Assembly (NCBI RefSeq): GCF_014851685.1
Contig: NZ_JACVAC010000003.1
Coordinates: forward strand, 124,001-188,000
Direction: 5' to 3'
Origin: Pseudomonas sp. PDM05
GTDB lineage: Bacteria > Pseudomonadota > Gammaproteobacteria > Pseudomonadales > Pseudomonadaceae
DNA: 64,000 bases
Shown here: positions 47,328 through 57,355 of the stretch, piece after piece
How positions within the stretch are numbered: position 1 is the first letter of the stretch
How the letters are laid out: the number at the start of each line of letters is the position of its first letter
The notes under the pieces: generated by a model
Told to the model about the DNA's origin: nothing
The model's database searches: none
What the model saw: the letters and a program-made list of their open reading frames with translations, nothing else
Translations under genes and position numbers: made by a program

Positions 47328-48665
47328 TTACAAGTTGTAGCCGCGTTCGTTGTGTTGTGCCAGGTCGAGGCCGACAGCCTCTTCCTCTTCGGTAACCCGC
47401 AGGCCCATGACCATGTCCAGCACCTTGAGGATGATGTAGGTCACGATCGCCGTATAGATCACGGTGAAGCCGACACCTTTGCACTGGATCCAGACCTGCG
47501 CAGCAACGTCAGTCACGGTGCCGAAGCCGCCCAGGGCTGGCGCTGCGAACACACCGGTCAGGATTGCACCGACGATACCGCCGATACCGTGCACACCGAA
47601 GGCGTCCAGGGAGTCGTCGTAGCCCAGCTTGCGCTTGAGGCTGGTAGCGCAGAAGAAGCAGACCACACCGGCCACCAGGCCGATCACCAGGGCGCCCATC
47701 GGGCCCACGGTGCCTGCGGCTGGCGTTACAGCAACCAGGCCGGCCACGACACCCGAGGCAATGCCCAGTGCGCTTGGCTTACCATGGGTGATCCACTCGG
47801 CGAACATCCAGCCCAGCGCCGCAGCAGCGGTCGCGATCTGGGTGACCAGCATCGCCATACCGGCGGTGCCGTTGGCCGCAGCGGCGGAACCGGCGTTGAA
47901 GCCGAACCAGCCCACCCACAGCATGGCCGCGCCGATCAGGGTGTAACCCAGGTTGTGCGGGGCCATCGGGGTGGTCGGGTAGCCTTTGCGCTTGCCGAGC
48001 ACGATGCACGCCACCAGGCCAGCCACACCGGCATTGATGTGCACCACGGTACCGCCGGCGAAGTCCAGCACGCCCCAGTCCCACAGCAGGCCACCGTTAC
48101 CGCTCCAGACCATGTGCGCGATCGGCGCATAGACCAGGGTGAACCAGATCGCCATGAAGATCAGCATCGCGGAGAACTTCATGCGCTCGGCGAAGGCACC
48201 GACGATCAGCGCCGGAGTGATGATCGCGAAGGTCATCTGGAAGGTGATGAACACCGCCTCGGGGAACAGTGCCGCAGGTCCGGTGATGCTGGCCGGGGTC
48301 ACGCCCGCCAGGAACGCCTTGCCCATGCCGCCGAAGAAGGAGTTGAAGTTGACGACGCCCTGCTCCATCCCGGTCGTATCAAAGGCGATGCTGTAGCCGT
48401 AGACGACCCACAGGATGCTGATCAGGCCGGTGATGGCGAAGCACTGCATCATCACGGAAAGAATGTTTTTGGAGCGCACCATGCCGCCGTAGAACAGCGC
48501 CAGGCCTGGAATGGTCATGAACAGCACCAGCGCGGTGGATGTGAGCATCCACGCCGTGTCGCCGGAATTGAGGACTGGAGCAGCCACTTCGTCTGCCGCC
48601 ATGGCCAGGCTTGGCATTACGATGGACAACAGGGCTCCTAGCCCTGCGAATTTACGCAGAGTCAT
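47328..48665 (-). CDS. amtB: ammonium transporter AmtB
   Basis: Membrane channel of 445 residues for ammonium/ammonia. A cleavable signal peptide (SLAMAA, residue 23) precedes eleven membrane segments. Family marks are TALVLFMTIPGLALFYGGMV, the signature DWGVLDFAGGTVVHINAGVA containing the first pore His, and DAFGVHGIGGIVGAILTG with the second. The C-terminal tail (EEEEAVGLDLAQHNERGYNL-type) is where GlnK binds. The ATG at 48665 starts the signal peptide; longer frames are not conserved. Transcribed with glnK. Confidence 0.97.
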   Translation of the reverse strand: MTLRKFAGLGALLSIVMPSLAMAADEVAAPVLNSGDTAWMLTSTALVLFMTIPGLALFYGGMVRSKNILSVMMQCFAITGLISILWVVYGYSIAFDTTGMEQGVVNFNSFFGGMGKAFLAGVTPASITGPAALFPEAVFITFQMTFAIITPALIVGAFAERMKFSAMLIFMAIWFTLVYAPIAHMVWSGNGGLLWDWGVLDFAGGTVVHINAGVAGLVACIVLGKRKGYPTTPMAPHNLGYTLIGAAMLWVGWFGFNAGSAAAANGTAGMAMLVTQIATAAAALGWMFAEWITHGKPSALGIASGVVAGLVAVTPAAGTVGPMGALVIGLVAGVVCFFCATSLKRKLGYDDSLDAFGVHGIGGIVGAILTGVFAAPALGGFGTVTDVAAQVWIQCKGVGFTVIYTAIVTYIILKVLDMVMGLRVTEEEEAVGLDLAQHNERGYNL

Positions 48666-48699
48666 ATTGTTTTCTCCTGGGGCGTTGGGGTTTGGCGGC

Positions 48700-49128
<429 letters not shown>

Positions 49129-49248
49129 TCAACGGCAGTTGCCATTGCGACACCAGCGAACCACTGGTGACGAAACCTGTACCCCTGATCCGTCGGCGCA
49201 CTGCATTCGTCACAGCGACTGCATCAGTGCATGGGTCATGATCGTCTA

Positions 49249-49265
49249 AGCAGAAACCTTGCCAG
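49249..49265 (-). promoter_or_regulatory. sigma-54 promoter of glnK-amtB
   Basis: Read on the minus strand the site is CTGGCAAGGTTTCTGCT, with GG (-24) and GC (-12) exactly ten bases apart and flanking bases close to the consensus YTGGCACGrNNNTTGCW. Predicted transcription start is near 49238, giving a leader of about 200 bases to the glnK ATG. Confidence 0.75.
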
Positions 49266-49337
49266 CTCCGTAAAAATCACTGAAATCAGTCCTTTGCCCA
49301 CTTTTGCCCACCTTCGGGGCTTTTTGGCGGCTGTATT

Positions 49338-49387
49338 GCGCACAAAAACAGTGCGCCGCCGGACGGCACGTTGCGCGAAAAGCGTGC
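49338..49387. promoter_or_regulatory. two NtrC-type enhancer sites upstream of glnK
   Basis: GCGCAC-N7-GTGCGC at 49338-49356 is a perfect palindrome of the NtrC form GCAC-N7-GTGC. A second weaker copy GCGC-N7-GTGC lies at 49373-49387. They are about 100-150 bases upstream of the sigma-54 start, the usual distance for activator binding. Confidence 0.7.
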
Positions 49388-49461
49388 GCCCCACGCAGTG
49401 AAAAAGACTATAGACGCTGCGTGATACACTGCCGGCCAACAGTTATTCCGGAATATTTCCC

Positions 49462-49725
49462 ATGCTCGCGCCCAAAGATCTCCTCGACGCCCTGAGCGGC
49501 CATGCCTCTCGCCTGTTCAGCGGCGACACCCCGCTGCCCCGCAACGAAATCGAAAGCCAGTTCAAGGCGCTGCTGCAAAGCGGCTTCAGCAAGCTCGACC
49601 TGGTGAGCCGGGAAGAGTTTGACAGCCAGATGGTCGTGCTGGCCCGCACACGTGCGCGGCTGGAGAGCCTGGAAGCGAAGGTCGCCGAACTGGAAGCACG
49701 ATTGACGCCGCCATCTGCTGAATAA
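49462..49725 (+). CDS. ubiK: ubiquinone biosynthesis accessory factor UbiK (YqiC family)
   Basis: Protein of 87 residues: an N-terminal amphipathic helix (PKDLLDALSGHASRLF), a central NEIESQFKALLQSGFSKLDLVSREEFD, and a C-terminal coiled coil (RARLESLEAKVAELEARL). The UbiK/BMFP family forms trimers that assist the ubiquinone-synthesis complex. Divergent from glnK, whose NtrC sites lie in the shared gap. Confidence 0.9.
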   Translation: MLAPKDLLDALSGHASRLFSGDTPLPRNEIESQFKALLQSGFSKLDLVSREEFDSQMVVLARTRARLESLEAKVAELEARLTPPSAE

Positions 49726-49734
49726 ACGCGGCCC

Positions 49735-49828
49735 ATTGTGGGAGCGGGCTTGCTCGCGAAGGCGGGGTGTCAGTCTCCGAGTTTATTGACTGACCCACCG
49801 CCTTCGCGAGCAAGCCCGCTCCCACATT
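49735..49828. repeat. REP pair (REPIN-like inverted repeat)
   Basis: Inverted arms TGTGGGAGCGGGCTTGCTCG and complement between ubiK and comM. The inner GAAGGCGG/CCGCCTTC bases also pair. Confidence 0.9.
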
Positions 49829-49941
49829 TGGCCCCGTCGCTCTCTGGATACGTTCTGTAAAACCTCCCGCCATCGATAGTTTCACTCCTCGTCTACCCTT
49901 GAAAAACCCGCAGGATGCGGCCCCCATTTCAAGGAACGAGC

Positions 49942-51453
49942 ATGTCCCTCGCCATCGTCCACAGTCGCGCCCAGGTCGGCGTCGAAGCCCCTTCCGTCAC
50001 CGTTGAAGTGCACATGGCCAATGGTCTGCCGTCCCTCACCCTGGTGGGCTTGCCCGAAACCGCGGTCAAGGAAAGCAAGGACCGCGTACGCAGTGCCATC
50101 CTCAACAGCGCGCTGCAATACCCGGCCCGGCGCATCACCCTCAACCTCGCGCCCGCCGACCTGCCCAAGGACGGCGGGCGGTTTGACCTGGCGATTGCCC
50201 TGGGAATCCTCGCGGCCAGCGTGCAAGTGCCGGCGTTGATGCTCGATGAGGTCGAATGCCTGGGTGAACTGGCCTTGTCGGGCGCCGTGCGGGCGGTCAA
50301 GGGCGTGTTGCCGGCGGCATTGGCCGCGCGCAAGGCTGGACGCACCGTGATAGTGCCGCGGGCCAATGCCGAGGAAGCCTGCCTGGCGTCGGGGCTGAAG
50401 GTGATTGCAGTGGATCATTTGCTGCAAGTGGTGGCCCATCTGAACGGGCACCAGCCCATTGAGCCCTACAAGTCCGATGGTTTGTTGTACCTGAACCGAC
50501 CTTACCCGGACCTGAGCGAGGTACAGGGCCAACTCGCCGCCAAGCGCGCCTTGCTGATCGCCGCCGCCGGCGCGCACAACCTGTTGTTCAGCGGCCCGCC
50601 GGGCACCGGCAAGACCCTGCTTGCCAGTCGCTTGCCGGGCCTGCTGCCGCCGTTGAGTGAGCAGGAAGCCCTGGAGGTCGCCGCGATTCAATCGGTGGTC
50701 AGCCTGGAGCCGTTGAGCCATTGGCCCCACCGGCCGTTCCGCCAGCCGCACCATTCAGCATCGGGGCCGGCGCTGGTCGGCGGCGGGTCGAAACCGCAGC
50801 CAGGGGAAATCACCCTGGCGCACCACGGCGTGTTGTTCCTGGATGAATTGCCGGAGTTCGACCGTAAGGTCCTGGAGGTACTGCGCGAGCCCCTGGAGTC
50901 AGGGCATATCGTCATCTCCCGCGCCCGCGACCGGGTGAGTTTCCCGGCGCGCTTTCAACTGGTGGCCGCGATGAACCCCTGCCCCTGCGGCTACCTGGGC
51001 GATGCCAGCGGACGCTGTCGCTGCACACCGGAACAGATCCAGCGCTATCGCAACAAACTCTCCGGCCCGCTGCTGGACCGCATCGACCTGCACCTGACCG
51101 TTGCCCGGGAAGCCACCGCATTGAACCCCACGCCGCAAAGCGGCGACAACACGGCCACCGCCTCGGCGCAGGTTGCCCAGGCGCGGGAGCGCCAACACAA
51201 CCGCCAGCGCTGCGCCAACGCCTTCCTGGATTTGCCCGGGCTGCGCCGCCACTGCGCGCTGTCCAGGCCGGATGAAGCGTGGCTGGAAAGCGCGTGCGAG
51301 CGTTTGACCCTATCCCTCAGGGCCGCCCACCGGCTGTTGAAAGTCGCCCGCACCCTGGCGGACCTGGAGTGTGTGGACACCATCACCCGCCCGCACCTGG
51401 CCGAAGCGCTGCAATACCGGCCAGTCGCCTGCGGCCAGGCCGATCAACGGTAG
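49942..51453 (+). CDS. comM: ComM/YifB family Mg-chelatase-like AAA+ ATPase
   Basis: Protein of 503 residues. An N-terminal Lon-protease-like domain ([22 protein letters not shown]) is followed by an AAA+ module with Walker [13 protein letters not shown] (about residue 222) and Walker [14 protein letters not shown] zinc-like Cys cluster ([11 protein letters not shown] ... CRCTPEQ) and a C-terminal Mg_chelatase domain complete it. ComM is a hexameric branch-migration helicase that aids natural transformation. The ATG at 49942 follows AAGGA. Its 3' end overlaps the convergent glyA by 10 bases; synteny with P. aeruginosa ends here. Confidence 0.94.
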   Translation: MSLAIVHSRAQVGVEAPSVTVEVHMANGLPSLTLVGLPETAVKESKDRVRSAILNSALQYPARRITLNLAPADLPKDGGRFDLAIALGILAASVQVPALMLDEVECLGELALSGAVRAVKGVLPAALAARKAGRTVIVPRANAEEACLASGLKVIAVDHLLQVVAHLNGHQPIEPYKSDGLLYLNRPYPDLSEVQGQLAAKRALLIAAAGAHNLLFSGPPGTGKTLLASRLPGLLPPLSEQEALEVAAIQSVVSLEPLSHWPHRPFRQPHHSASGPALVGGGSKPQPGEITLAHHGVLFLDELPEFDRKVLEVLREPLESGHIVISRARDRVSFPARFQLVAAMNPCPCGYLGDASGRCRCTPEQIQRYRNKLSGPLLDRIDLHLTVAREATALNPTPQSGDNTATASAQVAQARERQHNRQRCANAFLDLPGLRRHCALSRPDEAWLESACERLTLSLRAAHRLLKVARTLADLECVDTITRPHLAEALQYRPVACGQADQR

Positions 51454-52709
51454 ACCGGGTGACGCCGGCACAGCGCAATCACCTGTTCGCGCACATGATG
51501 GGTGACTTTATCGCTGTCATCGCGCTCCATTGCGTCAAGCACATCGCACAGCCAGCCGGCCAACTGTTCGCATTCGAATACGCCGAAACCACGGGTGGTG
51601 ACGGCCGGCGTGCCAATGCGCAGGCCCGAGGTCACAAACGGCGAACGTGGATCGTTGGGCACCGAGTTCTTGTTGGCGGTGATGTAGGCGTTGCTCAAGG
51701 CCGCGTCGGCTTCCTTGCCGGTGTAAGGCCGGTCGGACAAGTCGATCAGCATCATGTGGTTATCGGTGCCGCCCGAGACGATCTTGTACCCGCGCTGCTG
51801 CAACACCGCAGCCATCGCCCGGGCATTGGTCACCACCTGGGCCTGGTAGGTCTTGAACTCAGGCGTCAGCGCTTCCTTGAACGCGACCGCCTTGGCCGCG
51901 ATCTGGTGCATCAACGGTCCCCCCTGAACCCCCGGGAACACCGCCGAGTCGAGCTTCTTGTAAAACGCTTCGTCTTGCCCCTTGGACAGGATCAGGCCGC
52001 CCCGAGGACCGCGCAGCGTCTTGTGCGTGGTGCTGGTGACCACATGGGCATGGGGCAATGGGTCCGGGTATTCACCGGCGGCGACCAGCCCGGCGACGTG
52101 CGCCATGTCGACCCAGAAGATCGCCCCGACCTTGTCGGCAATTTCGCGCATGCGCGCCCAGTCCTTGTATCGCGAGTAGGCCGAGAAACCACCGATCAAC
52201 ATCTTCGGCCGTGTTTCCAAGGCAATGCGCTCCATCTCGTCGTAGTCGAGCAGGCCTGTCTTTGGATCGAGGCCATACGGCACGATCTTGTAATGACGGC
52301 CGGAAAAGTTCGACGGGTTACCGTGGGTCAGGTGACCCCCCTGGGCCAGGTTCATGCCCATCACCGTGTCGCCGGGGTTGATCAGCGCCAAGAATACAGC
52401 GGCGTTCGCCTGGGCACCGGCATGGGGCTGCACGTTGGCGTAGTCGCAATCGAACAGCGTCTTGACCCGCTCGATGGCCAGCCGCTCGGCCACGTCGACG
52501 TATTCGCAGCCGCTGTAATAACGCTTGCCCGGGTACCCCTCGGCGTACTTGTTGGTCAGCACCGTGCTCTGGATTTGCATCACCAGGGGACTTGCATAGT
52601 TTTCGGAAGCGATCAGCTCGACATGGTCTTCCTGGCGATGTTCTTCGTTATGAATCGCCTCGCACAGCTGAGGGTCGAAAGCTTTAAGGGTCAACGTTGA
52701 GTCGTACAT
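51444..52709 (-). CDS. glyA: serine hydroxymethyltransferase (canonical)
   Basis: PLP enzyme of 421 residues that interconverts serine and glycine with tetrahydrofolate. All key residues are visible: [10 protein letters not shown] (30-40), PLP-ring Asp201 and His204 in [11 protein letters not shown], and Schiff-base Lys230 in [12 protein letters not shown], plus the carboxylate Arg in SGLRIGTPA. It is last in the serC-benE-yggS-aminotransferase-glyA unit. Pseudomonads carry several glyA copies, so this is probably an extra copy tied to the cluster. Start at ATG 52709 with AAGGA ten bases upstream; the longer frame is not conserved. Confidence 0.95.
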   Translation of the reverse strand: MYDSTLTLKAFDPQLCEAIHNEEHRQEDHVELIASENYASPLVMQIQSTVLTNKYAEGYPGKRYYSGCEYVDVAERLAIERVKTLFDCDYANVQPHAGAQANAAVFLALINPGDTVMGMNLAQGGHLTHGNPSNFSGRHYKIVPYGLDPKTGLLDYDEMERIALETRPKMLIGGFSAYSRYKDWARMREIADKVGAIFWVDMAHVAGLVAAGEYPDPLPHAHVVTSTTHKTLRGPRGGLILSKGQDEAFYKKLDSAVFPGVQGGPLMHQIAAKAVAFKEALTPEFKTYQAQVVTNARAMAAVLQQRGYKIVSGGTDNHMMLIDLSDRPYTGKEADAALSNAYITANKNSVPNDPRSPFVTSGLRIGTPAVTTRGFGVFECEQLAGWLCDVLDAMERDDSDKVTHHVREQVIALCRRHPVYR

Positions 52710-52734
52710 GGTGAAGAGGTCCTTGAGTGAAAAG

Positions 52735-53916
52735 TCAGGCGCTGTGGGCCAGGAGTCGAGTGACACGCTCGGCGATGTCGTCGATCTGCGCGTCGTCGCA
52801 GATCAGCGGCGGCAGCAGGCGGATAGTGGTGCCCCGCGTCACGGTGATCAGCAGGTGTTGTTCGTCACGCGCGCGTCCCACCAGTTCGGCGCACGGGCGA
52901 TTCAGTTCGATGCCGACCATCAAGCCCAGGCCGCGAATCGATACCACCTCCGGGTGATTGCCCAACGCCTCCTGCAACGTGGCCAACAGGCGCCGCCCCG
53001 AGACGGCCGCACGCAGCGGGATCTGGTCCCGCGCCATGATGTCGACCACCGTGCACCCGACCCGGCAGGCCAGCGGGTTGCCGCCAAACGTGGAGGCATG
53101 GTGGCCGGGCGAAAACAACTCGGCGGCCTTGCCCCGCGCCAGGCAGGCGCCAATGGGAAAGCCATTGCCCAGCGCCTTGGCCAGGGTGATCACATCCGGT
53201 ACGACCTGCGCGTGCTGGAAACCGAACCAGGCACCTGTGCGGCCCATGCCGGTCTGCACTTCATCGACCATCATCAGCCAGTCATGGGCATCGCATAGTT
53301 CTCGCAGGGCATGCAGGTACTCGCGGGACGCCGGGTGTACACCGCCCTCGCCCTGCACCGGCTCGACCAGCACCGCGACGATGTCGGGATATTGCTCGGC
53401 CACTGCGCGAATGGCGTCGATGTCGTTGTAGGGCACGCGGATAAAACCTGGCATCAACGGTTCGAAGCCGCGCTGCACCGCAGGGTTGCCGGTGGCGGCC
53501 AACGTGGCGAGGGTGCGCCCGTGAAAGCTGTTTTCCATCACCACGATCTGTGGCTGCGCGACCTGCCGGGCGTTGCCGTGCAAGCGCGCCAGCTTCAGCG
53601 CGGCTTCGTTGGCTTCCGCACCGGAGTTGCAGAAAAACGCGCGCTGCATGCCGGACAAACCGCACAAGCGCTCGCCCAACCGCGCCTGCCATTCGATCTG
53701 GAACATGTTGGTGGTGTGCAGCAACTGGCCGGCCTGCTCGGCAATGGCCGCGGCGATTTCCGGGTTGGCGTGACCCAGGCTGGTCACCGCGACGCCCGCA
53801 ATGGCATCCAGGTATTGGACGCCCTGCGTATCCCAAAGATAGGGCCCCTCGCCACGGGTGAACGCGACCGGTTGGCGGGCATAGGTGTGCATGAGGTACG
53901 CGGGTGCAGAAGACAT
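52735..53916 (-). CDS. class III aminotransferase (acetylornithine aminotransferase-like)
   Basis: PLP aminotransferase of 393 residues resembling ArgD. It shows [17 protein letters not shown] (PLP phosphate), [43 protein letters not shown] (Asp for the PLP nitrogen), and Schiff-base Lys in [15 protein letters not shown]. Substrates of this class are omega- or acetyl-amino acids; the true substrate here is unknown. The ATG at 53916 follows AAGGAA. It sits between yggS and glyA, so it is probably dedicated to the cluster and separate from arginine synthesis. Confidence 0.9.
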   Translation of the reverse strand: MSSAPAYLMHTYARQPVAFTRGEGPYLWDTQGVQYLDAIAGVAVTSLGHANPEIAAAIAEQAGQLLHTTNMFQIEWQARLGERLCGLSGMQRAFFCNSGAEANEAALKLARLHGNARQVAQPQIVVMENSFHGRTLATLAATGNPAVQRGFEPLMPGFIRVPYNDIDAIRAVAEQYPDIVAVLVEPVQGEGGVHPASREYLHALRELCDAHDWLMMVDEVQTGMGRTGAWFGFQHAQVVPDVITLAKALGNGFPIGACLARGKAAELFSPGHHASTFGGNPLACRVGCTVVDIMARDQIPLRAAVSGRRLLATLQEALGNHPEVVSIRGLGLMVGIELNRPCAELVGRARDEQHLLITVTRGTTIRLLPPLICDDAQIDDIAERVTRLLAHSA

Positions 53917-53969
53917 CACGGGGTTTCCTTGCAAGTCACTCGATACGTAGGTAGTTCAAGGCCGGTCGA

Positions 53970-54773
53970 TCAGGCATCCGCCGTTGGCCAGTAGTAGGCG
54001 TCCGGCATGGCGCGGGCGCCGAAAATGGCCTGGCCGACGCGCACGACGGTGGCGCCTTCTTCAATCGCAATTTCAAAGTCGCCGGACATGCCCATCGACA
54101 ACTCGCCCAGGCCGACACCCGCCGGGGCGCTGTCACGCAGGCGTTCGCGCAATTCACGCAGACGTACAAAGCACGGACGCACGCGGACCACATCGGCGGA
54201 AAACAGCGCCAGGGTCATCAAGCCGCGAACCCGCAGCGCGGAAAACGCCGGCAGGGCCTGTAGAAAATCCGCCACGGCATCCGGCGCCAGCCCGTACTTG
54301 CTGGCCTCGCCGGAGGTGTTGACCTGGACAAACACATCCAGCTGGCGCCCCTCGATCTGCAAGCGACGGTCCAGCGCCTCGGCTACCCGCAGGCTGTCCA
54401 GCGCCTGGAACTCACTGGCAAAGCGCGCGACCTGCTTGGCCTTGTTGGTTTGCAGATGGCCAATCACCGACCATTGCAGGTCGGTCAGGTCGGCCATTGC
54501 CTCCCATTTGCGCTGCGCTTCCTGCACCTTGTTTTCCCCCAGCAACCGACAACCGGCGGCGTAGGCCAGGCGCAGATGCGCTTCATCAAAGGTCTTGCTC
54601 ACCGGCAGCAGGCGCACGCTCGCCGGATCGCGTCCGACCCGCGCACAGGCGTCGCTGATCCGTTGCTGCACCGCCGCCAGGTTGCGGTGGAAATCCTCCA
54701 CGCTGGTGGCCTGCGGATAGCGGCCGTGACCTGAGTGCAGGGTGCCGAGGTGTTGCGGTTGGGCGATGGTCAC
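53970..54773 (-). CDS. YggS/PROSC family PLP homeostasis protein
   Basis: PLP-binding alanine-racemase-fold protein of 267 residues. The PLP lysine is in [15 protein letters not shown]. Other family marks are [50 protein letters not shown], and [30 protein letters not shown]. An N-terminal extension of about 30 residues precedes the usual start. The gene begins with GTG at 54773 and overlaps the transporter stop by 4 bases. YggS proteins buffer free PLP and affect amino acid pools. Its presence among PLP enzymes suggests PLP metabolism is stressed or controlled here. Confidence 0.9.
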   Translation of the reverse strand: MTIAQPQHLGTLHSGHGRYPQATSVEDFHRNLAAVQQRISDACARVGRDPASVRLLPVSKTFDEAHLRLAYAAGCRLLGENKVQEAQRKWEAMADLTDLQWSVIGHLQTNKAKQVARFASEFQALDSLRVAEALDRRLQIEGRQLDVFVQVNTSGEASKYGLAPDAVADFLQALPAFSALRVRGLMTLALFSADVVRVRPCFVRLRELRERLRDSAPAGVGLGELSMGMSGDFEIAIEEGATVVRVGQAIFGARAMPDAYYWPTADA

Positions 54774-56011
54774 TGGGTCGCCTCCTTGACGTTCACGTCG
54801 GTCTCGGCCACTTGTGCCTTGCGCCGTGGCAGGCGGCCGTTGAGTACGGCGTACGCGGTCAGCCCGATCAATAGCCCCCAGAACGCGCCACCGATGCCCA
54901 GCAGGGTGATGTTGGCGGCGCACGCCAGGAAGGTAATCAGCGAGGCCTCGCGGGATTTGACGTCCGCCATGGCGCTGGCCAGGCTCCCGCCGATGGTGCC
55001 GAGCAGCGCCAAGCCGGCCAGCGTCGTGATGAACGTGGCCGGGAACGCCATGAACACAGCGGCCAGCGTCACCCCGAACACACCGATGAGGATGTAGAAC
55101 ACGCCCGCCGCTACCCCGGCGACCCAACGCTTGGACGGGTCTTCCGACGCTTCCTTGCCGGTGCAGATCGCTGCAGTGATCGCCGCCACGTTGAACGCAT
55201 GGGAGCCAAACGGAGCCATGAGCAGCGAGCCCAGCCCGGTCACGGTCAGGATCGGGTTGGCGCTGGTCTTGAAGCCATCGTTGCGCAGCACCAGCATGCC
55301 CGGCATGTACTGGCCCGTCAGCGTGATCAGAAACAGCGGCAGCGCCACGCTGAGCAGCGCATTCAGCGAAAACTCAGGCGCGGTGAACACCGGCGCGGCC
55401 AATTGCAGCGACAGCCCGGAGAGGTCCACGCGGTTCTGCGTCAACAGAAACACCAACCCCAGCACCAGGATGCCGACTACGGCGTAACGGGCGGTAAAGC
55501 GTTTGAGCACGATGTAGGCGACGATCAGCAACCCCACCAGCACCGGGTCCAGGCTCATGCCACCAAACGCACCGATACCGAATTGCAGCAGGATCCCGGC
55601 GAGCAACGCCGCCGCAACACCTGGCGGAATCAGCCGGATGACTTTTTCAAAGCAGCCCGACAACCCCAGCAATACGAAGGCGACCGCGGAAATAATGTAC
55701 GCGCCGACCGCCTCCGCGTAGGGCGTGGTGGACAACGCCACCACCAGGAACGCCGCGGCGGGCGTCGACCAGGCGGTGATGATTGGCTCGCGGCTGACCC
55801 AACTGAGAAACAGCCCGGTCACGCCGACGCCAATCGACACCGACCACACCCACGATGCCGTCAGCTCCGGACTGAGCCCGGCGACCCTGGCCGCCTGGAA
55901 CACCAGGATAAAGGTCCCGCCATAGTTGACGATCACCGAGATTAGCCCGGCGATCACGGGATGAAACAGGTCGCGCAAGCGCAGCGACGACGGTGATCTC
56001 AGAGAAGACAT
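54770..56011 (-). CDS. BenE family membrane transporter
   Basis: Inner-membrane protein of 413 residues with about twelve hydrophobic segments and the BenE (benzoate/H+ symporter) pattern: VNYGGTFILVFQAARVAGLS, REPIITAWSTPAAAFLV, GQYMPGMLVLRNDGFKTSAN and PFGSHAFNVAAITAAICTG. BenE homologues are often found away from benzoate genes, and no aromatic catabolism genes are present, so the cargo may be a pathway precursor or product. It is coupled to yggS by a 4-base overlap. Confidence 0.9.
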   Translation of the reverse strand: MSSLRSPSSLRLRDLFHPVIAGLISVIVNYGGTFILVFQAARVAGLSPELTASWVWSVSIGVGVTGLFLSWVSREPIITAWSTPAAAFLVVALSTTPYAEAVGAYIISAVAFVLLGLSGCFEKVIRLIPPGVAAALLAGILLQFGIGAFGGMSLDPVLVGLLIVAYIVLKRFTARYAVVGILVLGLVFLLTQNRVDLSGLSLQLAAPVFTAPEFSLNALLSVALPLFLITLTGQYMPGMLVLRNDGFKTSANPILTVTGLGSLLMAPFGSHAFNVAAITAAICTGKEASEDPSKRWVAGVAAGVFYILIGVFGVTLAAVFMAFPATFITTLAGLALLGTIGGSLASAMADVKSREASLITFLACAANITLLGIGGAFWGLLIGLTAYAVLNGRLPRRKAQVAETDVNVKEATQ

Positions 56012-56139
56012 GACGGATTTGCTCCTGACAGAACGAGGTTTCAGGCCCCGCGAGGTGGATAATTTTTAACCCTGAAATGGCTGGTTTTGCCCCGACACTT
56101 GCGCCAGGTTGACCAGACCACTTGGCAGACCGCCCGGGT
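56012..56139. promoter_or_regulatory. serC-benE gap with cluster motif CAGACCACTT
   Basis: The exact 10-mer CAGACCACTT is at 56114-56123, and a second CAGACC starts twelve bases later at 56126 as a direct repeat. The same 10-mer recurs in both orientations upstream of the MFS gene (60449-60458 and 60515-60524), and its first 8 bases precede the MocR gene (57348-57355). It may be an internal operator of the minus-strand operon. Confidence 0.5.
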
Positions 56140-57222
56140 TCAGCCATGCACGCGGGCAAAACCCTGCATGAAGTCGCCCAGCGCCGCGACGGAATCGAGC
56201 GTGACCGCGTTGTAGAGGCTGGCGCGCAATCCGCCGACCGAGGCGTGCCCCTTGAGCCCGTAGAAGCCGGCCTGTTCGGCGCGCTGCACAAAGGTCTTTT
56301 CCAGCGCGGTATCGGCCAGCCGGAACGGCACGTTGTTGATCGACCGAAACGGCACTTGCACGCTGTTGCGATAGAACCCGTCGCTGTTATCGAGCACGCC
56401 ATAGAGCAACTCGGCCTTGGCCTGGTTGAGCCGGTGCAGGGCCTCGACGCCGCCGCTGCGCTTGATCCATTGGAGCGTCAGGTGGGTGAGATACCAGGGG
56501 AAGGTCGCCGGCGTGTTGAGCATCGACTGCGCGTCGGCGATGCGCGCATAGCTGAGGATGTCGGGGGTGAACGCCTGGGCGGCATCCAGCAGCGCCGGGT
56601 CGACAATCACCACCGTCAGCCCGGCAATGCCCATGTTTTTTTGCGCGGCGGCATAGATCAAGCCGTGCCGGGCCACGTCGATCGGCTTGGAAAGCAGGCT
56701 TGAGCAGGCGTCGCATACCAGCGGCACAGTGCTGTCGGGCACATCGGCAAATTGCACGCCGTGCACGGTTTCGTTCTCGGTGTAGTGCAGGTAGGCGGCG
56801 TCCGGGTTGAGGTTCCAGCCCGCCACGGCGGGGACGCGATCAAACCCGTCGGCCTTGGCGCTGGCGGCGATACGCACGTCGCAGTAACGCTGGGCAGCCT
56901 CGATGGCCTTGCCCGACCAGAGACCGGTATGCAGGTAGTCCGCGCTGCGTTTGTCGCCCAACAGGTTCATCGGCACCTGGGCAAATTGCAGCGAAGCACC
57001 GCCTTGCAGGAACAGCACCTTGTACGCGGCGGGCACCTGCAACAGCTCCCGCAGGTCCTGTTCGGCCTGGTGGGCGACTTCCATGAAGATCCCGCTGCGG
57101 TGGCTGATTTCCATCACCGACATGCCCGTGCCCGCAAAGTCGAAAAACTCCTCATGGGCTTGGCGCAGCACTTCCATGGGCAATGCCGCAGGGCCCGCGC
57201 TGAAATTGTGTGACCTGGCCAT
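56140..57222 (-). CDS. serC: phosphoserine aminotransferase (second-copy type)
   Basis: PLP enzyme of 360 residues converting 3-phosphohydroxypyruvate to phosphoserine; SerC also acts in PLP synthesis. It starts HNFSAGPAALPMEVL, has GGASLQFAQVPMNLL, the PLP Asp in VCDACSSLLSKPIDV, Schiff-base Lys in YAAAQKNMGIAGL, and GLKGHASVGGLRASLYNA. In pseudomonads the housekeeping serC is normally next to pheA/hisC, so this copy belongs to the cluster. It is first in the minus-strand operon and divergent from the MocR gene (133-base gap). Start at ATG 57222 after AGGGAG. Confidence 0.93.
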   Translation of the reverse strand: MARSHNFSAGPAALPMEVLRQAHEEFFDFAGTGMSVMEISHRSGIFMEVAHQAEQDLRELLQVPAAYKVLFLQGGASLQFAQVPMNLLGDKRSADYLHTGLWSGKAIEAAQRYCDVRIAASAKADGFDRVPAVAGWNLNPDAAYLHYTENETVHGVQFADVPDSTVPLVCDACSSLLSKPIDVARHGLIYAAAQKNMGIAGLTVVIVDPALLDAAQAFTPDILSYARIADAQSMLNTPATFPWYLTHLTLQWIKRSGGVEALHRLNQAKAELLYGVLDNSDGFYRNSVQVPFRSINNVPFRLADTALEKTFVQRAEQAGFYGLKGHASVGGLRASLYNAVTLDSVAALGDFMQGFARVHG

Positions 57223-57355
57223 AATTGACGACTCCCTGTCGAAGCATGCACGCAGCATCTGGAATGGCCGCCGATGAAGGCGGTGGCAGGGTTTGAAGTC
57301 TACGGATAGACTGGCCTGCCGCTACAGGCCAATTCACGGAAGTTAGGCAGACCAC
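57223..57355. promoter_or_regulatory. serC/MocR divergent control region
   Basis: It contains a perfect 7-bp palindrome TGGCCTG-N6-CAGGCCA at 57312-57331 and CAGACCAC at 57348-57355, which touches the MocR start codon. The phrase CTACAGGCCAATTC here resembles CTACAGACCACTTC near 60446. MocR regulators commonly bind between themselves and a divergent target and repress their own gene, which fits these sites. Confidence 0.5.
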
